A stretch of 51,173 nucleotides of DNA from Bacteroidales bacterium. GTDB lineage: Bacteria > Bacteroidota > Bacteroidia > Bacteroidales > Tenuifilaceae. The DNA is taken from the NCBI GenBank assembly GCA_018056955.1, contig JAGPEQ010000012.1, positions 1 through 51,173 on the forward strand. Direction: 5' to 3'. Below are positions 27,171 to 34,316 of the stretch, piece by piece. Position numbers and translations under genes: made by a program. Position 1 is the stretch's first letter. Each line of letters opens with the position of its first letter. The notes under the pieces were generated by a model. The model saw only the letters and a program-made list of their open reading frames with translations. It was not told the DNA's origin and did no database searches.

Positions 27171-27239
27171 AACCATGCAAGCCGATGCATTGCTAGCATC
27201 AGCGTAGAAACCCGAATGGTTTCAGGTTTACTGATGGTT
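27171..27239 (-). promoter_or_regulatory. Possible three-way-junction RNA structure in the TonB receptor leader
   Basis: On the minus-strand RNA, AACCAT (27239-27234) can pair with AUGGUU (27176-27171). This encloses hairpin GAAACC-AUUCG-GGUUUC (27223-27207) and hairpin CUGAUGC-UAGCAAU-GCAUCGG (27202-27182). The second contains a U-G pair that works only on the minus strand. It fills most of the 127-base gap before the receptor start codon. I matched it to no known riboswitch class. Confidence 0.4.
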
Positions 27240-27254
27240 TTACATTGTGGTTAT

Positions 27255-27602
27255 TTATACAAACGGGGGTGCCCTATTAGGCTTAAGCTGTAATGCTACT
27301 TGAAGGTGGGGTACTGCTGTTTTTAGGTGTATTCGGGTAACAGCAATTTCGGGATTAGAAACCAGGCTTTGTGAGCTTTTCTCGAATTGTTTTGCCTGGG
27401 CAAGCAATACAATTTCCGATAAGGTATGCTTATGGTTTTTAACGGGCTGCTTATCGGATTGTGTATCGTATGGGTGTGAGTGGACTACCCATTGCCCGTT
27501 AATTCGGTGAACGTGGCTGTAACTGCTGTAAATAAGAATATTCCCCAGTGCAATTATTACCAGGAATATCGACACAAGCAGTCTTCTAGTACTTTTCACC
27601 AT
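27255..27602 (-). CDS. Small His-rich exported or membrane-anchored protein
   Basis: A 115-residue protein with an N-terminal hydrophobic segment (about 8-27), then a histidine-rich stretch ('HVHRINGQWVVHSHPYD' and 'KNHKH', about 30-60) and a polar C-terminus. The histidines suggest binding of Zn, Cu or another transition metal in the periplasm. It is the first gene of a probable transcript with the TonB-dependent receptor. Its promoter (27628-27657) has a 17-base palindrome of Fur-family type between the two promoter elements. I do not recognise a named family; small His-rich proteins next to metal receptors are known in Bacteroidota, but the role is an inference. Confidence 0.75.
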   Translation of the reverse strand: MVKSTRRLLVSIFLVIIALGNILIYSSYSHVHRINGQWVVHSHPYDTQSDKQPVKNHKHTLSEIVLLAQAKQFEKSSQSLVSNPEIAVTRIHLKTAVPHLQVALQLKPNRAPPFV

Positions 27603-27627
27603 CTCAGCTGTTAACGAATTAACATTG

Positions 27628-27657
27628 CAAAGGTAGCTTTAGAATTATTCTAAACAA
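27628..27657 (-). promoter_or_regulatory. Promoter of the His-rich protein / TonB receptor genes
   Basis: On the minus strand TTG (27657-27655), 19 bases, then TACCTTTG (27635-27628), an exact match to the Bacteroidota -7 element. The start codon follows 25 bases later. The spacer is occupied by the palindrome at 27638-27654. Confidence 0.8.
27638..27654. promoter_or_regulatory. Fur/PerR-family operator
   Basis: TTTAGAATTATTCTAAA is a perfect palindrome around a single central base. It fits the 7-1-7 PerR box pattern TTAnAATnATTnTAA. It sits between -33 and -7 of the minus-strand promoter and 65 bases before the start codon of the divergent rubrerythrin gene. The regulator could be PerR, Fur or Zur. 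Confidence 0.75.
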
Positions 27658-27718
27658 TGGTTTATTGTTATTTTTTTGAGTATTTTAGCAAAATTATAAA
27701 CATAAACCAGTAATAGCA

Positions 27719-28297
27719 ATGGAAAAGAGCATAAAGGGAACAAAAACCGAACAGAACCTACTAAAGGCTTTTGCCGGTGAATCGCAAGCAAAGAACCGGT
27801 ACACCTTTTTCTCAAAGGTTGCCAAGGAGGAAGGCTATGAACAAATAGCCGAGTTGTTTATGATAACCGCCATGCAGGAAGAGCAACATGCCAAACAGTT
27901 TTTCAAATTCCTTGAGGGTGGCATGGTTGAAATAACTGCAAGTTACCCTGCAGGTGTTATTGGCACTACTGCCGAGAACTTAAAGGCTGCAGCCATGGGT
28001 GAAAACGAAGAGTGGTCAAGCCTATACCCTGAATTTGCTAAGATAGCCGAGGAGGAGGGTTTTCCAAAGATCGCTACGGCTTTTAAATTGATTGCAAAGG
28101 TTGAAAAAGAACATGAGGAGCGTTACCGCAAACTGCTTGAACGGGTTGAGAGCGGAACTGTTTTTGAGCGCGAGGAGGAAATTGAATGGGTTTGTCGTAA
28201 ATGCGGTTATGTTCATAAAGGGAAAAAGGCTCTAAAGAATTGCCCTGTTTGTAACCATCCTCAGGCATACTTTGAGGAAAAAGCTGATAATTACTAG
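27719..28297 (+). CDS. rbr: Rubrerythrin
   Basis: A 192-residue peroxide-reducing enzyme. The N-terminal ferritin-like domain (1-145) has diiron motifs in '[15 protein letters not shown]', 'EEQHAKQFF', 'AEEEGF' and 'EKEHEERY'. The C-terminal rubredoxin domain has '[10 protein letters not shown]' and '[11 protein letters not shown]'. Both parts are complete and the length is typical. It removes hydrogen peroxide in the cytoplasm of anaerobes, taking electrons from NAD(P)H via rubredoxin-type carriers. It lies divergent from the His-rich/TonB genes with the palindrome at 27638-27654 between them; peroxide control by a PerR-type regulator is likely. A terminator follows. Confidence 0.97.
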   Translation: MEKSIKGTKTEQNLLKAFAGESQAKNRYTFFSKVAKEEGYEQIAELFMITAMQEEQHAKQFFKFLEGGMVEITASYPAGVIGTTAENLKAAAMGENEEWSSLYPEFAKIAEEEGFPKIATAFKLIAKVEKEHEERYRKLLERVESGTVFEREEEIEWVCRKCGYVHKGKKALKNCPVCNHPQAYFEEKADNY

Positions 28298-28315
28298 TAT
28301 GCCATTAATTATTTA

Positions 28316-28340
28316 GCCGCAGCCTTGCTGCGGTTTTTTT
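28316..28340 (+). terminator. Terminator of rubrerythrin gene
   Basis: CCGCAG-CCTTG-CTGCGG is followed by seven T residues, 19 bases after the stop codon. Confidence 0.92.
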
Positions 28341-28358
28341 ATGTTTAAGAACAATTAG

Positions 28359-28389
28359 TTGTGTATTAATTTAAAGCGTTTTAACTTTG
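28359..28389 (+). promoter_or_regulatory. Promoter of the response regulator gene
   Basis: TTG at 28359-28361, 20 bases, TAACTTTG at 28382-28389: an exact Bacteroidota-type promoter. The start codon at 28425 lies 35 bases further. Confidence 0.8.
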
Positions 28390-28424
28390 CGCTTTAGAAT
28401 GAACGTCTGAGTAAAATTAGGGGG

Positions 28425-28802
28425 ATGGAAAACTCCAGAAGGTATAAGATACTGATAGCTGACGACGATAATATTTCGGTAATACTGCTTACCAATTACC
28501 TAAAAAACATTGAAGCGGATTTCATTATTGCTCGCGATGGCGAGGAAGCACTTACCCTTTTTGAGCAAAACACCGATGTTGACCTTATCCTTATGGATAT
28601 TAAAATGCCCAAGCTGAACGGGTTAGAGGTCACAAAGCAGATAAAATCTAAAAATCCACACACAAAAATTATTGCCGAAACAGCCTTTGCCATGGTTGAC
28701 GATGAGAAAAAGGCCATTGAGGTAGGCTGTGATGCCTACATCACTAAGCCAATAAATGGCGAAAGGTTGGTGGCTATGGTAAAGAGCATGCTGGGAGTTT
28801 AA
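28425..28802 (+). CDS. Receiver-only response regulator
   Basis: A 125-residue protein made of one receiver domain and nothing else. The acidic pair is in 'LIADDDN', the phospho-acceptor is D58 in 'LMDIKMP', and the conserved lysine is K108 in 'YITKPI'. Without an output domain it must act by protein contact, for example as a CheY- or Spo0F-like relay. Its sequence around D58 is nearly the same as in the receiver of the hybrid kinase at 9585-11936 ('LMDIKMPxLNG', '..TAxA...'), so it may work in a similar phosphorelay. Single-gene transcript with its own promoter. Confidence 0.95.
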   Translation: MENSRRYKILIADDDNISVILLTNYLKNIEADFIIARDGEEALTLFEQNTDVDLILMDIKMPKLNGLEVTKQIKSKNPHTKIIAETAFAMVDDEKKAIEVGCDAYITKPINGERLVAMVKSMLGV

Positions 28803-28819
28803 GGTTAGCTGGTAATTGA

Positions 28820-28909
28820 CAGTTGTTGGTTGATAGTTGGTAGTTGATAGTTGATAGTTGTTGGTTGATAGTTGTTGGTTGATAGTTGTTGGTTGTTGGT
28901 TGTTGGTTT
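28820..28909 (+). repeat. Degenerate tandem repeat of GTTGATAGTTGTTG type
   Basis: Units of 10 and 14 bases built from GTTGATA and GTTGTTG alternate over about 90 bases directly after the response regulator gene. The longer unit GTTGTTGGTTGATA has the same 14-base period as the array at 21137-21200 but a different sequence. Confidence 0.85.
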
Positions 28910-28920
28910 AAGAGTGTCCA

Positions 28921-29078
28921 TTCCCAATCATTCCGAATCATTCCGAGTTTTCCGAGAATTCCGACTCATTCCTCCCCATCCTCGTTGGGTATACTTTTCA
29001 CTTTTCACTTTTCCTCTAACTTCCTCTAACTTCTTCTAACTCCCTCATATTCTCAATTCTTCTTTTCACGTTTCACGG
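28921..29078. repeat. Low-complexity repeat spacer, third copy
   Basis: The words ATTCCGAATCATTCCGA, CTTTTCACTTTTCAC, CCTCTAACTTCCTCTAAC, TCATATTCTCAATTCTTC and TTTCACG appear here. The part from 29013 to 29078 matches 1594-1655 and 9408-9480 in word order. A weak promoter-like TACCTTTA follows at 29101-29108, 22 bases before the next gene. Confidence 0.75.
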
Positions 29079-29130
29079 ACTTCTTTTCATTTTTCTTTCT
29101 TACCTTTATACCTCAAATTACATCTACGCC

Positions 29131-29928
29131 ATGATACACGATGTGGTACTGCTTGGTGCGGGCAATTTGGCAACCTCGCTGGCTGTTGCAGCAAACAATG
29201 CAGGGTTTCCTATCCTTCAGGTTTACTCCAGAACCATGGAGAGTGCAAGTAAATTAGCAAACCTTGTTGGGGCTGAGCCAATTTGCAAACTTGAAAGTTT
29301 GAGAACCAGTGCGAGTATCTATATTGTTGCTCTTCCCGATGATGTTATTGCCAGTATTGTTTCAGTTTTGCCTGAGCTAAAGGGTTGTGTTGTTCATACT
29401 AGTGGAAGTACTCCCATGTCGGTTTTTGAAGGGTTGAGGGCTAAGGGCTTTGGCGTTTTTTACCCTTTTCAAACCTTTTCGCGGAGTAAGATAGTTCCCT
29501 TTAGTAACATTCCTATTTGCCTTGAGGCAAGTAACGATGAATGCTACGCTTCCCTGGAGCAGTTTGCCTCAAAATTGTCGGGAACTATAGTTCCCATGAG
29601 TTCAGAGCAGCGAAGGTGGTTACACCTTTCAGGTGTTTTTGCATGTAATTTTACAAACCACATGTTGGCTTTGGCATACCAATTAACCACGGAGCATCAT
29701 ATTAGTTTTGAGGTTGTTAAACCTCTTGTGGAGGAAACCATTCGCAAGGCTTTTGAGGGGAATCCGGCACTTTACCAAACCGGTCCCGCTGTACGTAACG
29801 ATATTCAAACCATGGAGCGCCATGCTCAGATGTTGAAAGTATTTGGCTTGGCCGATTTGTACAAAGAGCTATCTTTGAGCATTCAAAAATTGTCAGGAAG
29901 TGACAAAGGGTTAAAAAACCGTACATAG
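29131..29928 (+). CDS. Rossmann-fold oxidoreductase-like protein with DUF2520 domain
   Basis: A 265-residue cytoplasmic protein. The N-terminal Rossmann-like domain starts with 'VLLGAGNLATSLAVAANNAG' (a GxGNxA dinucleotide loop), includes 'YSRTMESASKLA' and 'IVALPDDVI', and ends near residue 130. The C-terminal helical DUF2520 domain (about 140-255) has 'FACNFTNHMLALA' and 'TGPAVRNDIQTMERH'. The fold resembles 6-phosphogluconate dehydrogenase-like and ketopantoate reductase-like enzymes, but the substrate is not known. It heads a run of five genes with short gaps (DUF2520, kdsC, ubiA-like, maf, S46 peptidase). Confidence 0.9.
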   Translation: MIHDVVLLGAGNLATSLAVAANNAGFPILQVYSRTMESASKLANLVGAEPICKLESLRTSASIYIVALPDDVIASIVSVLPELKGCVVHTSGSTPMSVFEGLRAKGFGVFYPFQTFSRSKIVPFSNIPICLEASNDECYASLEQFASKLSGTIVPMSSEQRRWLHLSGVFACNFTNHMLALAYQLTTEHHISFEVVKPLVEETIRKAFEGNPALYQTGPAVRNDIQTMERHAQMLKVFGLADLYKELSLSIQKLSGSDKGLKNRT

Positions 29929-29943
29929 GCATAATCTTTCTTT

Positions 29944-30474
29944 ATGGTGGGTAAAAAGAATTTTAAGGAATTACTTAGTCATGTCAAGGCATTTGCCTTT
30001 GATGTTGATGGGGTGTTTACCGATGGTACAATTATCATTCACCCATCGGGTGAACTACTTAGAACCTCGAACACGCGCGATGGCTATGCTGTTCACGTTG
30101 CTATAGAACGTGGTTTTCCGGTGGCTATCATTTCCGGAGGCAAGTCCGAGGCGGTTCGCCAACGCTTTCAGGGATTAGGTGTAACCGATATCTACCTTGG
30201 TACTACCGATAAAATTGAGGCTCTTGAGGATTTTCGGTTTAAGTATGGGCTTGAACTCTCCGATATACTTTACATGGGCGACGATTTACCCGATTTTGAG
30301 GTTCTGCAACGAGTAGGAATCCCAACCTGCCCAAGGGATGCAGCACCTGAAATACAGCAAATTTCAGCCTACATTTCGAGTTTTGCAGGAGGCAAGGGCT
30401 GTGTGCGCGATGTAATTGAGCAGGTGTTAAGGGTCAATGGGAAATGGGGCCCATCCGCAAACGGGTTACAGTAA
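29944..30474 (+). CDS. kdsC: KdsC-like HAD phosphatase
   Basis: A 176-residue HAD-superfamily subclass C0 enzyme; the family hydrolyses 3-deoxy-D-manno-octulosonate 8-phosphate to KDO during lipopolysaccharide synthesis. Catalytic motifs are visible: 'FDVDGVFTDG' (motif I, DxD), 'IISGGKS' (motif II), a Lys in 'TTDKIEAL' and 'YMGDDLPDFEVL' (motif III). No cap domain, as in tetrameric KdsC. Length is normal. It starts 15 bases after the DUF2520 gene. It could instead be the related phosphatase of another sugar acid; KdsC is the most probable. Confidence 0.9.
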   Translation: MVGKKNFKELLSHVKAFAFDVDGVFTDGTIIIHPSGELLRTSNTRDGYAVHVAIERGFPVAIISGGKSEAVRQRFQGLGVTDIYLGTTDKIEALEDFRFKYGLELSDILYMGDDLPDFEVLQRVGIPTCPRDAAPEIQQISAYISSFAGGKGCVRDVIEQVLRVNGKWGPSANGLQ

Positions 30475-30488
30475 AAAACATTTGTGCT

Positions 30489-31451
30489 ATGCTTAAATAC
30501 TTTCGATTAGTCCGGTTCAAGAACTTGCTGATTATTGCAGCAACAATGGTGCTGGTTAGGTATATGCTTATACAAACCATACTTTCAGGTTATGGATTAG
30601 AATTACAGATGCCCATTTGGTATTTTGTAGCCTTAGTTCTTGCAACCATGCTGGTTGCAGCCGGCGGATACGTTATAAACGATTACTTTGATACTAAAGC
30701 CGATCTGATTAATCGTCCCGAAACGGTGGTTGTTGGAAAACAGGTAACCCGTCGGGGAGCAATTGCTTTCCATTTAGTGCTTTCCATTCTCGGGATTTTT
30801 CTGGGCACGGTAGTTTCGTTTCGTGTGGGAAGACCAGTGTTTTCGTTACTATTCTTCCTTACTGCCGGTGTGCTTTGGTTTTACTCAACTACCTATAAGC
30901 GTCAGCTATTTGTGGGTAACCTGGTGGTTGCGTTTTTAACTGCAATGGTTCCGCTCATCCCCCTGATTTTTGAGTTCCCCTTGCTTGGAACCTTCAGCGA
31001 TGTCATTTTCATTTACCAGCTTAACATGAAGGTGATTGTTTACTGGGTAGGGGGGTATGCCTTTTTTGCCTTTATGCTTACTCTTGCACGGGAAATTATT
31101 AAGGATATTGAAGATTTTGAAGGCGATACATCGCTTGGGCGAAACACAATACCCGTTCACTTTGGGGTCAAAACTTCAAAATTGATTATTGCTACAGTGT
31201 TGTCGTTAACCCTGATTGCCCTGTTAGTTGCCTTTTCGGCATATCTTTTTAAGCTTTCGGTTAAGCCTTTCGATTATGTTTCGTTAGTTTACCTGGTGAT
31301 ATTCATAGTAATCCCCATTTTTATTTTGATTTTTAGCGTATTGCTTGCATCGTCCAAGAAGGATTACCATAAGGCAAGTTCGCTATGCAAGATTATCATG
31401 CTTTTAGGGCTGATTTACACACTCATTTTCCGTTTTATAGTAAACCTGTAA
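30489..31451 (+). CDS. UbiA-family prenyltransferase
   Basis: A 320-residue integral membrane enzyme with about eight to nine hydrophobic helices. The two Asp-rich motifs that bind prenyl diphosphate are present: 'NDYFDTKADLINRP' (first) and 'DIEDFEGDTSLGRNTIP' (second). In Bacteroidota, members in this gene setting are usually called geranylgeranylglycerol-phosphate geranylgeranyltransferase-like, but the acceptor is not shown by sequence; menaquinone or heme O synthesis are alternatives. The ATG at 30489 gives the usual 'MLKYFRLVRFKNLL' N-terminus; an upstream ATG at 30444 would overlap kdsC. Confidence 0.88.
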   Translation: MLKYFRLVRFKNLLIIAATMVLVRYMLIQTILSGYGLELQMPIWYFVALVLATMLVAAGGYVINDYFDTKADLINRPETVVVGKQVTRRGAIAFHLVLSILGIFLGTVVSFRVGRPVFSLLFFLTAGVLWFYSTTYKRQLFVGNLVVAFLTAMVPLIPLIFEFPLLGTFSDVIFIYQLNMKVIVYWVGGYAFFAFMLTLAREIIKDIEDFEGDTSLGRNTIPVHFGVKTSKLIIATVLSLTLIALLVAFSAYLFKLSVKPFDYVSLVYLVIFIVIPIFILIFSVLLASSKKDYHKASSLCKIIMLLGLIYTLIFRFIVNL

Positions 31452-31463
31452 AGTTTTTTGTTG

Positions 31464-32072
31464 ATGTTGCTACATGAATTGCTCCAGGGGAAACGACTAG
31501 TTCTGGCATCTAAATCGCCTAGGAGGCGTGAGCTGCTTAAAGGGCTTGATGTGGAATTTGAGATATGGGATACAAATCACGACGATGAGGAGCCATTCCT
31601 TGCCAACCTTCCTTTGGCCGATGTGCCGGTTTACCTCGCAAAGCAAAAGGCTACACACTTAGCCGATAGGCTCGATGATAGCACAATCCTTATCACCTGC
31701 GATACAATTGTTATTTGCTGCAACCAAATCCTTGGCAAGCCAAAGGATGAAGCCGATGCCCGCCGAATACTAAGCGCTTTGTCCAATAAGTCGCATACGG
31801 TTATTACCGGCGTGTGTCTTAAATCCAAAAATTCCGAAAGGGTTTTCGATGTTGCAACCGAGGTTCATTTCAAACGCTTAAGTATGGAGGAGATAGATTA
31901 CTACATCAGCAGGTATAAACCGTACGATAAGGCTGGAGCTTACGGGGTGCAGGAGTGGATTGGATACGTGGGGGTTGAACGCATCGATGGTTCATACTTT
32001 AACGTAATGGGGTTACCCATTCATACGCTGCACTCGCAATTAATCTCTTTTATCAATTCACTGTCAAAGTAG
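31464..32072 (+). CDS. maf: Maf-like nucleoside triphosphate pyrophosphatase
   Basis: A 202-residue cytoplasmic enzyme that hydrolyses non-canonical or pyrimidine nucleoside triphosphates to the monophosphate. The family's 'LVLASKSPRRRELLKGL' near the N-terminus, 'LITCDTIVI' with the catalytic Asp, 'LGKPKDEADARRIL', 'SHTVITGVCL' and 'YDKAGAYGVQEWIG' are all present. The 'KAGAYGVQ' form fits the dTTP/UTP-specific subgroup. Start taken at ATG 31464, after two in-frame TTG codons. It lies 12 bases after the UbiA gene. Confidence 0.95.
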   Translation: MLLHELLQGKRLVLASKSPRRRELLKGLDVEFEIWDTNHDDEEPFLANLPLADVPVYLAKQKATHLADRLDDSTILITCDTIVICCNQILGKPKDEADARRILSALSNKSHTVITGVCLKSKNSERVFDVATEVHFKRLSMEEIDYYISRYKPYDKAGAYGVQEWIGYVGVERIDGSYFNVMGLPIHTLHSQLISFINSLSK

Positions 32073-32088
32073 AAAAATCCGAATAGCT

Positions 32089-34248
32089 ATGAGAAAATCA
32101 TTTTTGTTAATACTGCTTGCTGTGTCCCTTACTTTCAGGGGAATGGCCGATGAGGGCATGTGGATACCAATGCTTATTGGTAAAAATATTGCCGAGATGC
32201 AACGAATGGGCTTTAAGCTTACTGCCGAGGATATTTATAGCGTAAATAAGGCAAGCCTTAAGGATGCCATAGTTCATTTTGGCGGGGGCTGCACCGGTGA
32301 ACTTATCTCGGCTGAGGGCCTTCTGATTACAAACCATCATTGCGGATACCCTGAAATACAATCGCACTCAACGGTTGAGAACAACCTTTTAGCCAACGGC
32401 TTTTGGGCTAGCAGTAAAGCCGAAGAATTGCCCAATCCGGGTCTCAAGGTGAGGTTCCTTGTGCGCATGGACGATGTAACCAATTTAGTCCTGAAAAACA
32501 TAGCCCCATCTATGACCGAGCAGGAAAGGGCAAAGAGCATTCAGCAGGTGGCCGATAGCCTAATTGCAAAAGCTGAAAAGGAAGGCATTGGTTACGAAGC
32601 TAGCATTCGTCCTTTTTACTATGGCAATCAGTATTACATGTTTGTTTACCAGGTGTTTGAAGATGTGCGCCTGGTGGGTACACCCCCAGAGTCAATAGGT
32701 AAGTTTGGTGGCGATACCGACAACTGGGTTTGGCCTCGCCATACTGGCGATTTCTCGCTATTCCGTATCTACGCCGATAAGAACAATAATCCAGCACCAT
32801 ACTCACCAAGCAATGTTCCCTACAAACCCAAAAAATTCTTCAAAATATCGATGAAAGGTGTTAACGAAGGCGATTTTACCCTTGTCTATGGCTTTCCCGG
32901 CCGCACTCAGCAGTTTATAACCTCCCATGCCGTTAGGTTGCTTATTGACCAAAGCAACCCGCATAAAATAAATCTGCGCGATATCCGCCTTTCAATTTTC
33001 AATAAGTTTACCGAGTCAAACGATACTATTGCCATTAAGTATGCGGCTAAGCATGCCCGAGTGGCCAATGCCTGGAAAAAGTGGATTGGTGAAACAATGG
33101 GTTTGCGCAGGTTGGATGCTGTTTCCAAAAAGCAGGAGCAGGAGAGTATGTTTGCTGCGTGGGCGGCTACAAACCCTGAGCTTAAGGAGCGTTACGGTTG
33201 GTTACTTCCTACCTTCGATAGGCTTTACGCTGAGTTAGCTCCTCTGTCGCTGGTTGTGGATTACCGCAACGAGGCGGTTTATGGGGTTGAAATGCTCAGC
33301 TTTGCATCGCGTTTTGAGCGATTGTTGAGCATGGCTCTTGACCCCGGTGTTGATAAGGGGAAATTGGCTGAACAGCGTAATAAGCTAGTGGAGTATGTTC
33401 GCGATTTCTTCAAGGACTTTGAACTCAGTGTTGACAGGGAGGTTTTTGCTGCTATGATGCAAGCCTACTACGAGCGTATTCCCCAACAGCTTCAACCTGA
33501 ATTTTTAGGTAAGTTCATCCAGCAGTCGGGTAATTGGCGGGAGTTAGCTAAGCAAATCTATTCACAAACCGCTTTTGCCGATAGCGTAAGGGTTTTAACC
33601 CTTTTGAATGACATTGATAGCACCAATGCCCGTGAGTTCCTGAACGACCCAATCTTTAGCATCTACTTTGAGTTCGAAGACCTTTACCGTAAGAATGTGC
33701 AAAAACGCTACTTTGAAATTACCGATAGTCTGGATATCCTTTACAGAACCTACGTGGAAGGGTTAATGCGTATGCAACCCGATAAGCGATTCTTTCCCGA
33801 TGCCAACTCTACCCTCCGCATTGCATACGGCAAGGTGGGCGGTTTTGCCCCGCGCGATGGTGTGGTTTACGACTACTATACCACTATCGATGGGATTTAC
33901 GAAAAATCGCAGCAGCGCGACGTTCCCGATTACGTTCCGCCAAAACGGTTGATAGAGCTTTACCAGACAAAGGATTTTGGCCCCTATGCTGTTAATGGAA
34001 CTGTTCCGGTTGCATTCATCGCCTCAAACCATACAACTGGCGGTAATTCCGGTAGTCCCGTGCTCGATGCCGAAGGCAATCTTATAGGTGTAAACTTTGA
34101 CCGCTGCTGGGAAAGCACCATGAGCGACGTAATGTTTGACCCCAACTACTGCCGTAACATATCGCTCGATATACGCTACGCGCTTTTTGTTATCGATAAG
34201 TATGCCGGTGCTAAGAATTTGATTAACGAGATGGTGATTTTGCAATAA
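32089..34248 (+). CDS. dpp11: S46-family dipeptidyl-peptidase, DPP11-type (Asp/Glu-specific)
   Basis: A 719-residue exported serine peptidase. Signal peptide about 1-20; chymotrypsin-like halves at about 21-280 and 560-719 with a helical insert between. Catalytic His is about H84 in 'LLITNHHCGY', Ser is S654 in 'GGNSGSPVLD'. Residue R672 in 'GVNFDRCWE' lies 18 after the catalytic Ser, just as Arg673 follows Ser655 in Porphyromonas gingivalis DPP11, where it selects Asp/Glu at P1; DPP7 has Gly there. The protein should release acidic dipeptides in the periplasm from peptides as carbon and nitrogen source. It is 16 bases downstream of maf and closes the operon with a terminator. Confidence 0.93.
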   Translation: MRKSFLLILLAVSLTFRGMADEGMWIPMLIGKNIAEMQRMGFKLTAEDIYSVNKASLKDAIVHFGGGCTGELISAEGLLITNHHCGYPEIQSHSTVENNLLANGFWASSKAEELPNPGLKVRFLVRMDDVTNLVLKNIAPSMTEQERAKSIQQVADSLIAKAEKEGIGYEASIRPFYYGNQYYMFVYQVFEDVRLVGTPPESIGKFGGDTDNWVWPRHTGDFSLFRIYADKNNNPAPYSPSNVPYKPKKFFKISMKGVNEGDFTLVYGFPGRTQQFITSHAVRLLIDQSNPHKINLRDIRLSIFNKFTESNDTIAIKYAAKHARVANAWKKWIGETMGLRRLDAVSKKQEQESMFAAWAATNPELKERYGWLLPTFDRLYAELAPLSLVVDYRNEAVYGVEMLSFASRFERLLSMALDPGVDKGKLAEQRNKLVEYVRDFFKDFELSVDREVFAAMMQAYYERIPQQLQPEFLGKFIQQSGNWRELAKQIYSQTAFADSVRVLTLLNDIDSTNAREFLNDPIFSIYFEFEDLYRKNVQKRYFEITDSLDILYRTYVEGLMRMQPDKRFFPDANSTLRIAYGKVGGFAPRDGVVYDYYTTIDGIYEKSQQRDVPDYVPPKRLIELYQTKDFGPYAVNGTVPVAFIASNHTTGGNSGSPVLDAEGNLIGVNFDRCWESTMSDVMFDPNYCRNISLDIRYALFVIDKYAGAKNLINEMVILQ

Positions 34249-34273
34249 TAGGTAAATATCAAGTATTAACTTA

Positions 34274-34308
34274 AACGCTTAGCTTCTTTATGTAGCTAAG
34301 CGTTTTTT
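34274..34308. terminator. Terminator between S46 peptidase and DUF364 genes
   Basis: AACGCTTAGCT (34274-34284) pairs perfectly with AGCTAAGCGTT (34294-34304), followed by a T run on the plus strand. It may also stop the minus-strand transcript that ends at 34317. Confidence 0.92.
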
Positions 34309-34316
34309 CGTAATAG

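Noticed and set aside
27171-27239. A cobalamin riboswitch before the TonB receptor.
   Set aside because: I do not see the conserved B12-box text, and the element is far shorter than cobalamin riboswitches.
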